Shown: in pieces, positions 8,694-17,712 of the stretch | Position numbering within the stretch: the first letter of the stretch is position 1 | Layout: the number at the start of each line of letters is the position of its first letter | Assembly: GCA_002342035.1 (NCBI GenBank) | Contig: DDPE01000062.1 | Span: 34,143 to 98,142 of the forward strand | Source of the DNA: Asticcacaulis sp. UBA2476 | GTDB lineage: Bacteria; Pseudomonadota; Alphaproteobacteria; Caulobacterales; Caulobacteraceae | Length of the DNA stretch: 64,000 nucleotides | Direction of reading: 5' to 3' | The notes under the pieces: generated by a model | Seen by the model: only the letters and a program-made list of their open reading frames with translations | Databases searched by the model: none | Told to the model about the DNA's origin: nothing | Made by a program: the position numbers and the translations under genes

Positions 8694-9698
8694 ATGTTTG
8701 ACCGCAGGCAAGCCCTTATGGCCTTATATGGGGCGATGGTTCCGGCCCGCGCCATTAGCGAGGTGGCGTTCAGTGACCGCCTGACGGGCAATCTGTCGCC
8801 GGTGCATGATCCGTGCATCATTAAGGCCGATGACCTTTTTCACATATTCTCGACCTCTCGCCTGAACGAAGGGCCGGGGGCGATCCACTGGCGCACCTCT
8901 AAGGATCTCATCAACTGGGAGCTTAAAGGGGCCGTGATGACGCAGTTTCCGGCGTGGGTTAAGGATGAATTGCCCGACACCCGCGGCGCGTGGGCGCCGG
9001 ATATCATCTATACCGAAGGCCGCTACAGGCTTTATTATTCGCTGTCGATGTTCGGCAAGAACACCTCACGTATCGCGATGGTATCGACACCGACGCTGGA
9101 TACCGCGCGGCCTGACTTCGGCTGGCGCGATGACGGCGTGGTGGTGCGCTCTGAGGCGCGCAATGATTATAATGCCATCGACAGCCACGCCTTTATCGAT
9201 GACGATGGCCGCCATTGGCTGAGCTGGGGCAGTTTCTGGAGCGGCATAAAGCTGGCCGAGCTTGATCCAAAAACGGGGCTGCTTTTGAAGCCAAAAGCTC
9301 TGCCGCGTTCACTGGTCAAGCGCGATCCGCCGGGCGCGGTCGAAGCGCCGGTGATCTTTAAGCGCGGAGGATACTATTACCTGTTCGTGTCCTATGATTT
9401 CTGCTGCCGGGGTGTCAATTCCACCTACTATACGGTGGTCGGCCGGTCGAAATCCGTGACCGGTTCTTATGTGGACGATCGAGGCAAGCCCATGAAAGAC
9501 AGCGGCGGACGTATTGTGCTTCATGCCAGCCTTGATCCGTCCGGACGCTGGAAGGGGCCAGGGCATTGCGATGTCTTCACCGATGAGGGCCGCGATTATA
9601 TTGTCTATCACGCCTATGACGGCCAGAATGGCGGGCGTGCGACCTTGCGCATCAATACACTCATGTGGACCGCCGATGGCTGGCCGGTGGCGTCATGA
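8694..9698 (+). CDS. Exported GH43 glycosidase, probable endo-1,5-alpha-L-arabinanase
   Basis: This inverting five-bladed beta-propeller enzyme of 334 residues should cut arabinan or arabinoxylan. I chose ATG 8694 because it follows a strong ribosome site (GGAGGA, 8685-8690); the frame is open further upstream, into the TBDR gene. The leader MFDRRQALMALYGA looks like a short export signal. The three GH43 acidic positions are visible: base Asp in SPVHDPCII, the pKa-setting Asp in GAWAPDIIY and acid Glu in GAVEAPVIF. The stop overlaps the regulator start (ATGA). Endo- versus exo-activity is not certain. Confidence 0.85.
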   Translation: MFDRRQALMALYGAMVPARAISEVAFSDRLTGNLSPVHDPCIIKADDLFHIFSTSRLNEGPGAIHWRTSKDLINWELKGAVMTQFPAWVKDELPDTRGAWAPDIIYTEGRYRLYYSLSMFGKNTSRIAMVSTPTLDTARPDFGWRDDGVVVRSEARNDYNAIDSHAFIDDDGRHWLSWGSFWSGIKLAELDPKTGLLLKPKALPRSLVKRDPPGAVEAPVIFKRGGYYYLFVSYDFCCRGVNSTYYTVVGRSKSVTGSYVDDRGKPMKDSGGRIVLHASLDPSGRWKGPGHCDVFTDEGRDYIVYHAYDGQNGGRATLRINTLMWTADGWPVAS

Positions 9699-10441
9699 TG
9701 GATGTCCTGAGCGACAGCTTTGCCGGAGCGGGTGACATGGGGGCGGACGGCTCACCTGAGCGGCTGCATGGGGCGCTGGCCCACCGGCTGGCGGTCGATA
9801 TTCTCAAGAATATCCATCCCCCCGGCACGATCCTGCCGTCTGAGATCGAGTCGAGTGGTACGCTTAATATATCGCGTTCGGCCTACCGCGAAGCCATCCG
9901 CATTCTGGCTGCCAAGGGCATGGTCGAAAGCCGTCCCAAGGCGGGCACGCGGGTGACGCAGAGGTCGCGCTGGAATATTCTGGACCCTGATGTGCTCGGC
10001 TGGATGTTTGAGACGGAACCGTCCGAGGATTTCATCAAGGGGCTGTTTGAACTGCGGTTGATCAACGAACCGGCGGGGGCTGGCTTAGCAGCCCTGCGCC
10101 GTACCGACGCGCAGATTAAAGACATGGCGGACGGTCTGGAGCGCATGGCCAAATATAGCCTGGCGACCGAGGCGGGGCGCAAGGGTGATATCGATTTTCA
10201 CCATGCCCTGATTACCGCCACCCATAATGAGGCGCTGGTGTCGCTCAGTACGTCGATAGGGGCGGCGATTACCTGGTCGACGCGCTTTAAGCAACGGCGC
10301 AACGCCCTGCCGCGCGACCCTATGCCAGATCATATCAAGGTGTTCGACGCGATTGTGGCGCAGGATGTCGGGCTGGCACGCTGGTGCATGGAATCGCTGG
10401 TTCGTATGGCGCTGGATGATACCCAGCGCAGTATGGATTAG
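9695..10441 (+). CDS. GntR-family transcriptional regulator, FadR subfamily
   Basis: This is a 248-residue DNA-binding regulator. An N-terminal winged helix (LPSEIESSGTLNISRSAYREAIRIL, VESRPKAGTRVTQR) is followed by an all-helical FCD ligand-binding domain with metal-site-like residues (ELRLINEP, DIDFHHALITATHNE). The start ATG 9695 overlaps the stop of the GH43 gene and is followed at once by a second ATG. It is translationally coupled with the arabinanase and precedes the exported GH51 gene. It probably represses the locus and responds to a sugar or sugar acid; the effector is unknown. Confidence 0.9.
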   Translation: MMDVLSDSFAGAGDMGADGSPERLHGALAHRLAVDILKNIHPPGTILPSEIESSGTLNISRSAYREAIRILAAKGMVESRPKAGTRVTQRSRWNILDPDVLGWMFETEPSEDFIKGLFELRLINEPAGAGLAALRRTDAQIKDMADGLERMAKYSLATEAGRKGDIDFHHALITATHNEALVSLSTSIGAAITWSTRFKQRRNALPRDPMPDHIKVFDAIVAQDVGLARWCMESLVRMALDDTQRSMD

Positions 10442-10471
10442 AACGCAGAGTTAAATGAAGAGGAACCCATT

Positions 10472-12052
10472 ATGCTAACCGGACTGAAAACCCTGATGAC
10501 AGGGGTGGCGTTTGCCGCAACACTTATGGCCGCCCCTGCGCTGGCGCAAACGGCGGTCAAGGCTGATCTGACGATCGATACCGCCAAATCGGGCAAGGTT
10601 ATTCCGCCGGAAATCTACGGTCATTTTGCCGAGCATCTGGGGCGCATGGTCTATGAAGGCGTCTGGGTCGGTGAGGATTCCAAAATCCCCAATACGCGCG
10701 GTATCCGCAATGACGTGGTGGGGGCGCTTAAGCACCTGAACGTGCCGGTGATCCGTTGGCCAGGCGGGTGTTTTGCCGACCGCTATCACTGGATGGACGG
10801 CATCGGCCCGCGCGATAAGCGCCCGGTGACCATCAATACCATCTGGGGCGGGGTCGAGGAATCCAACGCCTTTGGCACCCACGAGTTTATGGATTTTGCC
10901 GAACAGATCGGCAGTAAGGTCTATATCGCCGGCAATGTCGGCACTGGCACCCCGAAAGAAATGTCGCAGTGGCTGGAATATATGACGGCCAGCGATAATT
11001 CCCAGATGGCCAAACTGCGTCGCCAGAATGGGCGCGATAAGCCATGGAAGGTTGAATATTTCGGCGTTGGCAATGAAACCTGGGGCTGCGGCGGGGATAT
11101 GACGCCGGAACATTCAGCCAATCTATTCAAGCAGTTTGCCACCTTCTCAGACAATTATCACCCGGATCAGAAAACGCCGGAAACGCGCATGGTCAAGGTC
11201 ATGTCGGGGGCCAATGTGGCTGACTTCAACTGGACCGAAGTGTCCATGAAGATGAAGAATCACAACACCCATGCCTTGTCATTGCACTACTACACCTCGG
11301 CGGGTCTGAACTGGCCGCCGTCGCGTCCGTCAACCGGCTTTGATGAGGCTGGTTGGGCCGTGGTTTTGAAAGAAGCCTTCTATATGGAAGAACTGGTTCA
11401 GAAACATTCTGCCATTATGGACAAGTACGATCCTGAGAAAAAAGTCGCTCTCTATGTCGATGAATGGGGCACCTGGTATAAGACCGATGACCTGAAAAAT
11501 CCGGGCTTCCTCTATCAGCAGAACTCACTGCGCGATGGTCTGGTGGCGGCGCTGCACTTCAATATCTTTCACAAATATACCGACCGCGTGAAGATGGCCA
11601 ATCTGGCCCAGACCGTGAATGTGCTTCAGTCGGTCATCCTGACCGACAAAGAAAAGATGATCCTGACGCCGACTTACCACGTCTTTGATCTCTATAAGCC
11701 GTTCATGGGCGCGACCCACATTCCGGTGACGCTCAGTTCGGCCAAATATACGGTCGGTGATATTTCCCTGCCGGCCGTTGATGTATCTGCGGCCAAGGGC
11801 AAGGATGGCAGGATCTGGCTGGCGGTGGTCAACCTCGATCCAAATCGGCCAGCCGAAGTCAATACGTCGACGATGGGCGTTAAGGCTAAATCCGCCGTTG
11901 GCCGGGTGCTTACGGGTGACCGGATCGATGCCCACAATACCTTCGACAAACCCAATACGGTAACCCTGAAATCCTATGAAGCCAAGGCGGCGGGGTCCGG
12001 TCTGGTGCTGAAACTGGCGCCGAAATCAGTGACTGTGGTCGAACTTCGTTAA
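10472..12052 (+). CDS. Exported alpha-L-arabinofuranosidase, GH51
   Basis: This second GH51 enzyme (526 residues) carries a cleavable signal peptide, with processing expected after APALA (A25). It should work in the periplasm or at the surface, unlike the cytoplasmic homologue at 3862. Acid/base E202 lies in VGNETWG and nucleophile E331 in VDEWGTWY. The ribosome site is GAAGAGGAA, just upstream. It differs clearly from the first GH51 (for example RWPGGCFAD instead of RYPGGNF), so it is not a recent duplicate. It likely removes arabinose side chains from oligosaccharides brought in by the TBDR. Confidence 0.94.
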   Translation: MLTGLKTLMTGVAFAATLMAAPALAQTAVKADLTIDTAKSGKVIPPEIYGHFAEHLGRMVYEGVWVGEDSKIPNTRGIRNDVVGALKHLNVPVIRWPGGCFADRYHWMDGIGPRDKRPVTINTIWGGVEESNAFGTHEFMDFAEQIGSKVYIAGNVGTGTPKEMSQWLEYMTASDNSQMAKLRRQNGRDKPWKVEYFGVGNETWGCGGDMTPEHSANLFKQFATFSDNYHPDQKTPETRMVKVMSGANVADFNWTEVSMKMKNHNTHALSLHYYTSAGLNWPPSRPSTGFDEAGWAVVLKEAFYMEELVQKHSAIMDKYDPEKKVALYVDEWGTWYKTDDLKNPGFLYQQNSLRDGLVAALHFNIFHKYTDRVKMANLAQTVNVLQSVILTDKEKMILTPTYHVFDLYKPFMGATHIPVTLSSAKYTVGDISLPAVDVSAAKGKDGRIWLAVVNLDPNRPAEVNTSTMGVKAKSAVGRVLTGDRIDAHNTFDKPNTVTLKSYEAKAAGSGLVLKLAPKSVTVVELR

Positions 12053-12071
12053 AACGCAAACTCAATACAGA

Positions 12072-12096
12072 AGCGGTGCCTCATGCAGGCACCGCT
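12072..12096 (+). terminator. Perfect 9-bp stem-loop between GH51 and lectin genes
   Basis: AGCGGTGCC (12072-12080) pairs perfectly with GGCACCGCT (12088-12096) across a 7-base loop, 19 bases before the lectin start. No T-run follows. It may be an attenuator or an mRNA-stability element rather than a full terminator. Confidence 0.4.
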
Positions 12097-12114
12097 CATA
12101 CCGGGAGCAATATT

Positions 12115-13308
12115 ATGAAAATCTTTATAACGGGTCTTGGGTTTCTGGCCGCAGCGTTTATGTCGGTGACGTCCGCTCAGGCCGCTACGCCGCAAATGTC
12201 GATCGGCAGTAAATTCGCCGACGGTCAGTGCCTTGAGGCCCGCGCCGACGGATCGCTGATCATCAATAAATGCAACGCGCAAGGGGCGCAACTTCTCCGC
12301 TATGATGATGCCACAGGCCGTCTGCATCAGGGCGATCAGTGCCTGTCAGCAGCGACGCGCGGCCAGCCGCTGGTAGCCAAGGCGTGTGGCGAAGGCGACG
12401 ATCAGAAATGGAGCTTTGCGGAAGACGCCACCCTGCGCAGCGATAGTGGCCTGTGTGCGGACATCCTCAATTTCCGTAAGGATGCCGGCACGGCGGTCAT
12501 CGCTTGGGATTGCACCGCCACTGACAACCAGAAATTCTTTGCGACCAACGTCAAGGTTACCGCACCGGCCCCCCAGCAGGCGGTGGCGGCCATTCCCCCA
12601 ATCACCGGCCAGCCGGTTCTGGCGACCTATTATGTGCAGGGGCGTTGTCTGAATGTCACCGGGCGTTCCACCGTGACGATCGAGACGTGCGAGCGTAAAC
12701 CGGTTCAGGATTTCCGTTTTCGCAGCGGAGCCAGCGGTCAGATCGTGCAGGGCGATAAGTGCCTGGCGTCATCGATCAAAGGAGAACCGCTGGTCGTCAA
12801 GGCCTGCGCTAACGTCGCTGAGCAGGACTGGACTCTGACCGCAGAAGGCACCTTGCGCAACCGGGTCGATGTCTGCGGCGATATCTTTGCCTTCCTGACG
12901 CGCAATGGCACCGACGTGATCGCCTGGGATTGCACCGCGACCGACAACCAGAAATTCTATCCGGCTATTGCCGCAGAATCAGGATCATTCTCACTGGGTG
13001 AGGCGCTGGCTAAACAGCTATCGGGCGGTGACGGTAAGGTCACAACGGTGTCGATGGTGGGCGGCTATTCAGCCTACAACCTGACCGGCGCTGGGGGGCG
13101 CACGATCTCGGTCGATGCCAAAGGCCACATTACCGGCGGTGAAGGCGGCACCCTGGTTGTCGGGGGGGCGGGCGTATTGACCGTGCGGTTCATCAACGGT
13201 CTGGCTGCGCCGGGCATCAAGGCCGAACATGCCGCAGCGACTAATATCCTGCCAAAGGATTGGTCATTCTTTTCCGGGGATACGGCAGGTACGTTACTGG
13301 TAAAGTAG
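12115..13308 (+). CDS. Exported ricin-type beta-trefoil lectin with unassigned C-terminal domain
   Basis: This 397-residue protein has a signal peptide ending near AQA (23). Two ricin-like halves, roughly residues 27-150 and 165-285, carry Cys-rich repeats ending in Q-x-W/F motifs (DDQKWSF, EQDWTL, DNQKFF, DNQKFY). The 14-residue segment VIAWDCTATDNQKF occurs identically in both halves, showing internal duplication. A Gly-rich tail of about 100 residues (GGEGGTLVVGGAGVL) does not match a domain I recognise. ATG 12115 is preceded by GGGAGC; an upstream in-frame codon at 12076 is inside the hairpin and rejected. It probably binds polysaccharide and assists the arabinan enzymes. Confidence 0.8.
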   Translation: MKIFITGLGFLAAAFMSVTSAQAATPQMSIGSKFADGQCLEARADGSLIINKCNAQGAQLLRYDDATGRLHQGDQCLSAATRGQPLVAKACGEGDDQKWSFAEDATLRSDSGLCADILNFRKDAGTAVIAWDCTATDNQKFFATNVKVTAPAPQQAVAAIPPITGQPVLATYYVQGRCLNVTGRSTVTIETCERKPVQDFRFRSGASGQIVQGDKCLASSIKGEPLVVKACANVAEQDWTLTAEGTLRNRVDVCGDIFAFLTRNGTDVIAWDCTATDNQKFYPAIAAESGSFSLGEALAKQLSGGDGKVTTVSMVGGYSAYNLTGAGGRTISVDAKGHITGGEGGTLVVGGAGVLTVRFINGLAAPGIKAEHAAATNILPKDWSFFSGDTAGTLLVK

Positions 13309-13462
13309 TCAAGGTGCAAAAGTTTCATTGAGCAGGTGTGCAGCATTGATAACGGCTGAATTCACTATCGAGATATGCCGCATCCACAAGGGGCAAGGGG
13401 TCGGCGTTCGACATTATGTCTGTGGCCACAACGATAAAATTAAAAACTGGGTAGTGAAGCCG

Positions 13463-14347
13463 TTACCCGATTTTAGATTTTTGGGCAGCCAGTAGCGGCA
13501 CAACGATTGAGCTTACAGGTGTGGGTATGCCGTGGAGACGGCCTTTGCGGACAATCGCGGCATTGCGGGCATCCCATTCGGTTTCACATCCAGCTTTCCA
13601 ATCATCGTACATCGAATTTGTGTCATCAGGTGCCGCATTTAAAAAGCGCTGCATTTGGAGATCTACAATATCTGCCGGCAAGTTTGCCCCTTCGGCCCGA
13701 CCGACCATAATGCACTCGCTAAGAATAGCGCGAGCCACTTCGGCAACGCCAGCTTCATGGAATACGTGCATTGTCTGACCGGTAAGGGCAAGTACAGCCC
13801 CTCCTGGAGCGTTCACGCACAACTTTCGCCAGAGTGCAGTGATGAAATCATCGGTAACCTCGGCATTCACAAAGGTTTTGTCGAACAATTTGCATAGCGC
13901 ACGACCCGCTGCGTGGTTTCCAACCGTAAGATTGGCCCGTTCACGCCATGTCACAGTACCGGGCGCGGTACGCGACGCTGGTATATCGACGACAACCGGT
14001 ACTACGACAGTGCTTTCAGGCACAAGGAACGCCACCCTCTCAACATGTTCGACGCCGTTCTGAAGTATGGCAAGTGACGTGGAGGGGCCGACAGCGGCCT
14101 TAAGCCAGTCCTTAGCCCCTGAGACCTGATGTGCCTTGACGCACAAGAAAACCCAATCCGCCGGCCTAACCTGATTGGGGTGCGTGATCACCTTAGCTGC
14201 CCGGGTGCGCTCATCGTATCCGGGACCACTGTTGGTCAGCGTAACAAATTGTTGGCGGGCGGCAAACGATACCGCGTGGCCCGCATCTAACAGGGCGGCA
14301 CCAACACTCAGACCGATAGCTCCAGGGCCTATGACTAATATTTCCAT
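13463..14347 (-). CDS. Ketopantoate reductase family oxidoreductase (PanE/ApbA-like)
   Basis: This NADPH-dependent 2-dehydropantoate 2-reductase-like enzyme has 294 residues from ATG 14347, which follows AGGAC at proper spacing; an ATG at 14368 is possible. The dinucleotide motif GPGAIGLSVGAALLDAGH sits at the N-terminus. The family's catalytic-lysine segment appears as ALWRKLCVNAPGG, and the C-terminal segment has NAAIVRKGRLHGIPTP. Many PanE paralogues act on other 2-keto acids, so a role in pantothenate synthesis is not established. It stands alone, convergent with the lectin gene, and its context is unrelated to polysaccharide use. Confidence 0.85.
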   Translation of the reverse strand: MEILVIGPGAIGLSVGAALLDAGHAVSFAARQQFVTLTNSGPGYDERTRAAKVITHPNQVRPADWVFLCVKAHQVSGAKDWLKAAVGPSTSLAILQNGVEHVERVAFLVPESTVVVPVVVDIPASRTAPGTVTWRERANLTVGNHAAGRALCKLFDKTFVNAEVTDDFITALWRKLCVNAPGGAVLALTGQTMHVFHEAGVAEVARAILSECIMVGRAEGANLPADIVDLQMQRFLNAAPDDTNSMYDDWKAGCETEWDARNAAIVRKGRLHGIPTPVSSIVVPLLAAQKSKIG

Positions 14348-14700
14348 GATGTCCTGCGATATTGGCAACTTTAAATATGTCGGTTTCTGCTGAGCAGGCC
14401 TAACGGATAGGGCTCGTAAGACAACATCTATACCGTGTAGCTTATGCGTTTAAGCGGTCTTTTACAGCCCTACGCATTTATAGAGGCCCACAGGCCGGCT
14501 GGCGTTCTCTATTTTCCCACGCCGTCCTATTCAATTTTCGCTCCGCCCGCTATAGTCCGCCGCTGAAGGTTCGAAAAGGCATCAACGAGGTCGGCGATGT
14601 TCAGAACATTGCTGACGTCTTGGTCGATCCGGAAGGCTCACTTGAGCACCGCTCCCATTGGGAGAAAACCAGACACTCCTTATTGGTCGGGGGCATACAC
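14348..14700 (+). other. Intergenic region before the DUF885 gene
   Basis: These 353 bases separate two divergent genes. One plus-strand frame is open from about 14403 and continuous with DUF885, but it has no good start or recognisable protein content, so I treat it as non-coding. No clear promoter, palindrome or RNA gene is visible. Promoters for both genes must lie here. Confidence 0.4.
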
Positions 14701-16518
14701 ATGTTCGATCGCCGTCAGTTGCTTATTTCCGCCGCCGTAGCGGGCGCGTGTAGCCTGCCGCTCAGGGCAAATGCCGCAGCGGCAGTGAACGACACTGCGG
14801 GCGCCATGAACGCCCTGTTCGACCGGATCATGCAGCATCGGTTGCGGCGCTTTCCTGAAGAGGCGACCTCCTTGGGATTGGACAAAGGGGCTCTGGCGGA
14901 GGGCAAGCGCCGGCTGTCGGAGGTGTCGCTGAAGGCGCTGGAGGCAGACCGCGCCACCACGGCCGGTTTCCTGAGCGACCTGCGCACCATCAACCGCACG
15001 GCCCTGAGCGGGATGGACGTTGTCAACTACGACACGGTCGCGTTCACGCTGGCAACCGCGGCTGAGGGGGATCGTCAATTCAACTATGGGGCCGCCTCGT
15101 CGGGGGAGCCCTATGTCATCAGCCAGTTGACCGGTTCCTATCAGCAAACCCCGGACTTTCTGGATTCCCAGCACGTGATCGCGGACAAGGCCGATGCGGA
15201 CGCCTATATCGCCCGTCTGGACCAACTGGCCGGGGTGATGGACGGCGAGCTTGAGATCGCGCGCCATGATGCGGGTCTGGGCGTCACGCCGCCTGATTTC
15301 GCCATCGATAAGGCATTGGGTATGCTCAAAGGGCTGGCCGCCACGCCCGCCGCCCAATCGGTTCTGGTGCAGTCGGTGGTCGGCCGCGCCCACGACAAGG
15401 GCATAGCTGGCAACTATGCCGCTCAGGCGACAGCGATCTATGAGCAGAAGATCCAGTCTGCTTTGGCCCGCCAGATCGCCTTTCTGGAAAGCGTTCGGCC
15501 TGCGGCGTCGCACGAGGCGGGTGTCTGGCGTCTGCCAAAGGGCGACGAATACTATGCCGTGTCGTTGAAGGACGCGACGACCACGGACATGACTGGCGAG
15601 GAGATTTACGGTCAAGGTTTGGCGCTGGTGCAAGAAATCTCAGCCCAGATCGATGCAATCTTTAAGGCCAACGGCCTGACGCAAGGCTCGGTCGGTGCAC
15701 GGCTGAAGGCGCTGGGTGCGCGTCCCGACCAGCTTTACGCCGACACGGATGAGGCCAAGGTTCAGTTGATCGCAGACCTGAACGCCAAGGTCGAAGCGAT
15801 CCGCCCCAGACTGCCGCCATATTTCGGGCAACTGCCCCAGGCACTGGTTGAAATCCGCCGTGTGCCCAAGGCCATTCAGGACGGCGCACCGCGCGGGTAC
15901 TATAACTCACCGACCCTGGACGGTTCGCGTCCCGGCATCTACTGGATCAACCTGCGTAACGCTGCCGAAGTGGCGAAGTTCACCCTGACGTCGCTGACCT
16001 ATCACGAAGCCATTCCGGGCCATCACCTGCAACTGGCCCTGAGCGGTGAGAGCGATGCCATACCGCTCATCCGCAAGGCCACGGGCTTTTCGGCCTATAT
16101 CGAAGGGTGGGCGCTTTATGCCGAAGAGTTGGCGGTTGAGATGGGCATGTATGCCGACGATCCGTTCGGCCATGTCGGCCAACTGCAAGGCAGTCTATTC
16201 CGCGCTGTGCGCATGGTCGTGGACAGTGGAATGCACCATAAGCGCTGGAGCCGCGAGAAAGCCATCGCCTATTTTGTCGAAACTCTGGGCTGGCCGCAGA
16301 CCCGCGGCGCCACCGAGATTGAGCGTTACGCCGTTTGGCCGGGGCAGGCGTGCAGCTACATGGTCGGCAAGATCACCTGGCTGAAGATCCGTGAGGCTCA
16401 GAAGCGCAAGCAGGGCGTAGCGTTTGATATCAAGGCCTTTCACGATACCGGTTTACTGGCCGGATCGGTGCCGCTGGCGGTGCTGGAACAATTGTATCGG
16501 GGTAAGGGCTTGATTTGA
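14701..16518 (+). CDS. Exported DUF885 family protein, putative zinc metallohydrolase
   Basis: This is a 605-residue protein with an RR-containing leader (MFDRRQLLISAAVAG, ending near ANAAAA), so it is probably exported, perhaps by Tat. The DUF885 hallmark HEAIPGHHLQ resembles a gluzincin HExxxH-type zinc site, and a downstream segment (GFSAYIEGWALYAEEL) supplies the conserved Glu-rich helix. Family members are predicted peptidases or amidohydrolases, but few have a known substrate. ATG 14701 is chosen because it begins the leader; an in-frame TTG at 14620 would add a non-signal extension. It ends convergent with the GH10 operon. Confidence 0.82.
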   Translation: MFDRRQLLISAAVAGACSLPLRANAAAAVNDTAGAMNALFDRIMQHRLRRFPEEATSLGLDKGALAEGKRRLSEVSLKALEADRATTAGFLSDLRTINRTALSGMDVVNYDTVAFTLATAAEGDRQFNYGAASSGEPYVISQLTGSYQQTPDFLDSQHVIADKADADAYIARLDQLAGVMDGELEIARHDAGLGVTPPDFAIDKALGMLKGLAATPAAQSVLVQSVVGRAHDKGIAGNYAAQATAIYEQKIQSALARQIAFLESVRPAASHEAGVWRLPKGDEYYAVSLKDATTTDMTGEEIYGQGLALVQEISAQIDAIFKANGLTQGSVGARLKALGARPDQLYADTDEAKVQLIADLNAKVEAIRPRLPPYFGQLPQALVEIRRVPKAIQDGAPRGYYNSPTLDGSRPGIYWINLRNAAEVAKFTLTSLTYHEAIPGHHLQLALSGESDAIPLIRKATGFSAYIEGWALYAEELAVEMGMYADDPFGHVGQLQGSLFRAVRMVVDSGMHHKRWSREKAIAYFVETLGWPQTRGATEIERYAVWPGQACSYMVGKITWLKIREAQKRKQGVAFDIKAFHDTGLLAGSVPLAVLEQLYRGKGLI

Positions 16519-16593
16519 TTTGGCAGGTTTCCGGCGGCCTTCGGGCATAAGGCGCACGCTTGCCCCATTGCGGCCAGTTTACAGCCCGGAGGT

Positions 16594-17712
16594 TTAGGTT
16601 CGGTCCGGCGCGCTTTGAAATGAACGGTTCATCGCGTCCCACAGCGGTTTTTTGCGGAACTGATCATCGTAAGGTGTTGGCCGCAGGGGCAGACGATCGT
16701 CACGCGGCGTTGTGGTCTGCAGCCAGCTATATTTATCGTCCATCCCCCAGCACAGCACATCCTTAACCGCCGTGTTGGACAGGGTGAGATCGAGATAGTC
16801 TTTGGCGGTTTGGGCCACGACCTGATCGCGTTTGGAGATATCGCCCAAAACCCGGCGATCATTGACATCAAATTCGGTGATCATCAGGCCGTAACCCAGA
16901 CTTTTGGCTTCGTCCAAGAACGCCGTCCATTCGGCATATTGCGGGGCATTATCGTCGGCGGTGGCGTCCCAGCCTGCGCCCTGATCGGTGCCCAGATGTC
17001 CCTGAATCCCAAGCGCATCGACCGGGATCTTGTGGTCGCGGAACCAGCGCAGCAGACGGATCGCGCCTTGGCGGTGCACGGCGTCCTTGACCCGCCAACT
17101 CATGTAATCGTTATAAACCAGCTCCATTTTCGGCAGATGTTCGCGGGCCGCCTCAAAGCAAATCCGCAAAGTATCGTCGCCCAGTATGCGGGTAAAGACA
17201 TTGGCGCGAATATCGCCGGTTTTCTCGTCGATCGCTTCGTTGATGACGTCCCATGAGGTCAGGCGGTCGCCGTAATGCGTGGTGACTTTGGCGATATAGT
17301 CCCGCAGCAGTGTTTCGGCGGCCCGTTTGGGTTTGGGGCCAAAATCGTGGCTCAGCAGCCATTTGGGCGTAAATTCATCCTTGGCCCAGAACAGGGTGTG
17401 ACCGCGCAGGGGCAGTTTATGCTGCTCACAAAAGGCCAGCATCTCATCGCCAAGACTGAAATCATAAATCTCTGCCGGGGTGTTGCGGAGGGTGTACATC
17501 TTCATCTCGTTCTTGGCGACGATTATGCGGCAGTCACGACGCAGTATGTCGGCCACCTGCGGGTCGCGCAGACCGCCCTTAGTGATCCCCGCCGCCGAGC
17601 CGAACCGGATGCCTTTGGTGGCGGCGATATCGCCTAATGACGATGTGTCAGCGTGGGCGGGGATGGCCACCGCCGTCGCTGTCAGGCCCGCTAAAACCTC
17701 ACGCCGGTTCAT
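16594..17712 (-). CDS. Exported endo-1,4-beta-xylanase, GH10
   Basis: This retaining endo-xylanase has 372 residues with a leader MNRREVLAGLTATAVAIPAHA. The (beta/alpha)8 family motifs are all present: KNEMKMY, RGHTLFWA, acid/base E159 in WDVINEA and nucleophile E280 in ITEFDV. It is the last gene of the minus-strand xylan operon. Its start overlaps the stop of the preceding gene (ATGA at 17709-17712). It should cut the xylan backbone in the periplasm or outside the cell. Confidence 0.95.
   Translation of the reverse strand: MNRREVLAGLTATAVAIPAHADTSSLGDIAATKGIRFGSAAGITKGGLRDPQVADILRRDCRIIVAKNEMKMYTLRNTPAEIYDFSLGDEMLAFCEQHKLPLRGHTLFWAKDEFTPKWLLSHDFGPKPKRAAETLLRDYIAKVTTHYGDRLTSWDVINEAIDEKTGDIRANVFTRILGDDTLRICFEAAREHLPKMELVYNDYMSWRVKDAVHRQGAIRLLRWFRDHKIPVDALGIQGHLGTDQGAGWDATADDNAPQYAEWTAFLDEAKSLGYGLMITEFDVNDRRVLGDISKRDQVVAQTAKDYLDLTLSNTAVKDVLCWGMDDKYSWLQTTTPRDDRLPLRPTPYDDQFRKKPLWDAMNRSFQSAPDRT

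Noticed and set aside
13330..13499. Plus-strand open stretch after the lectin gene encoding a short Cys/His-containing peptide
   Set aside because: About 55 codons with no start, no ribosome site and no resemblance to a transposase or other known protein; it also overlaps the PanE-like gene.
14403..14700. Open frame continuous with the DUF885 gene
   Set aside because: It has no good start codon or recognisable protein features, and the signal-like leader begins at 14701.
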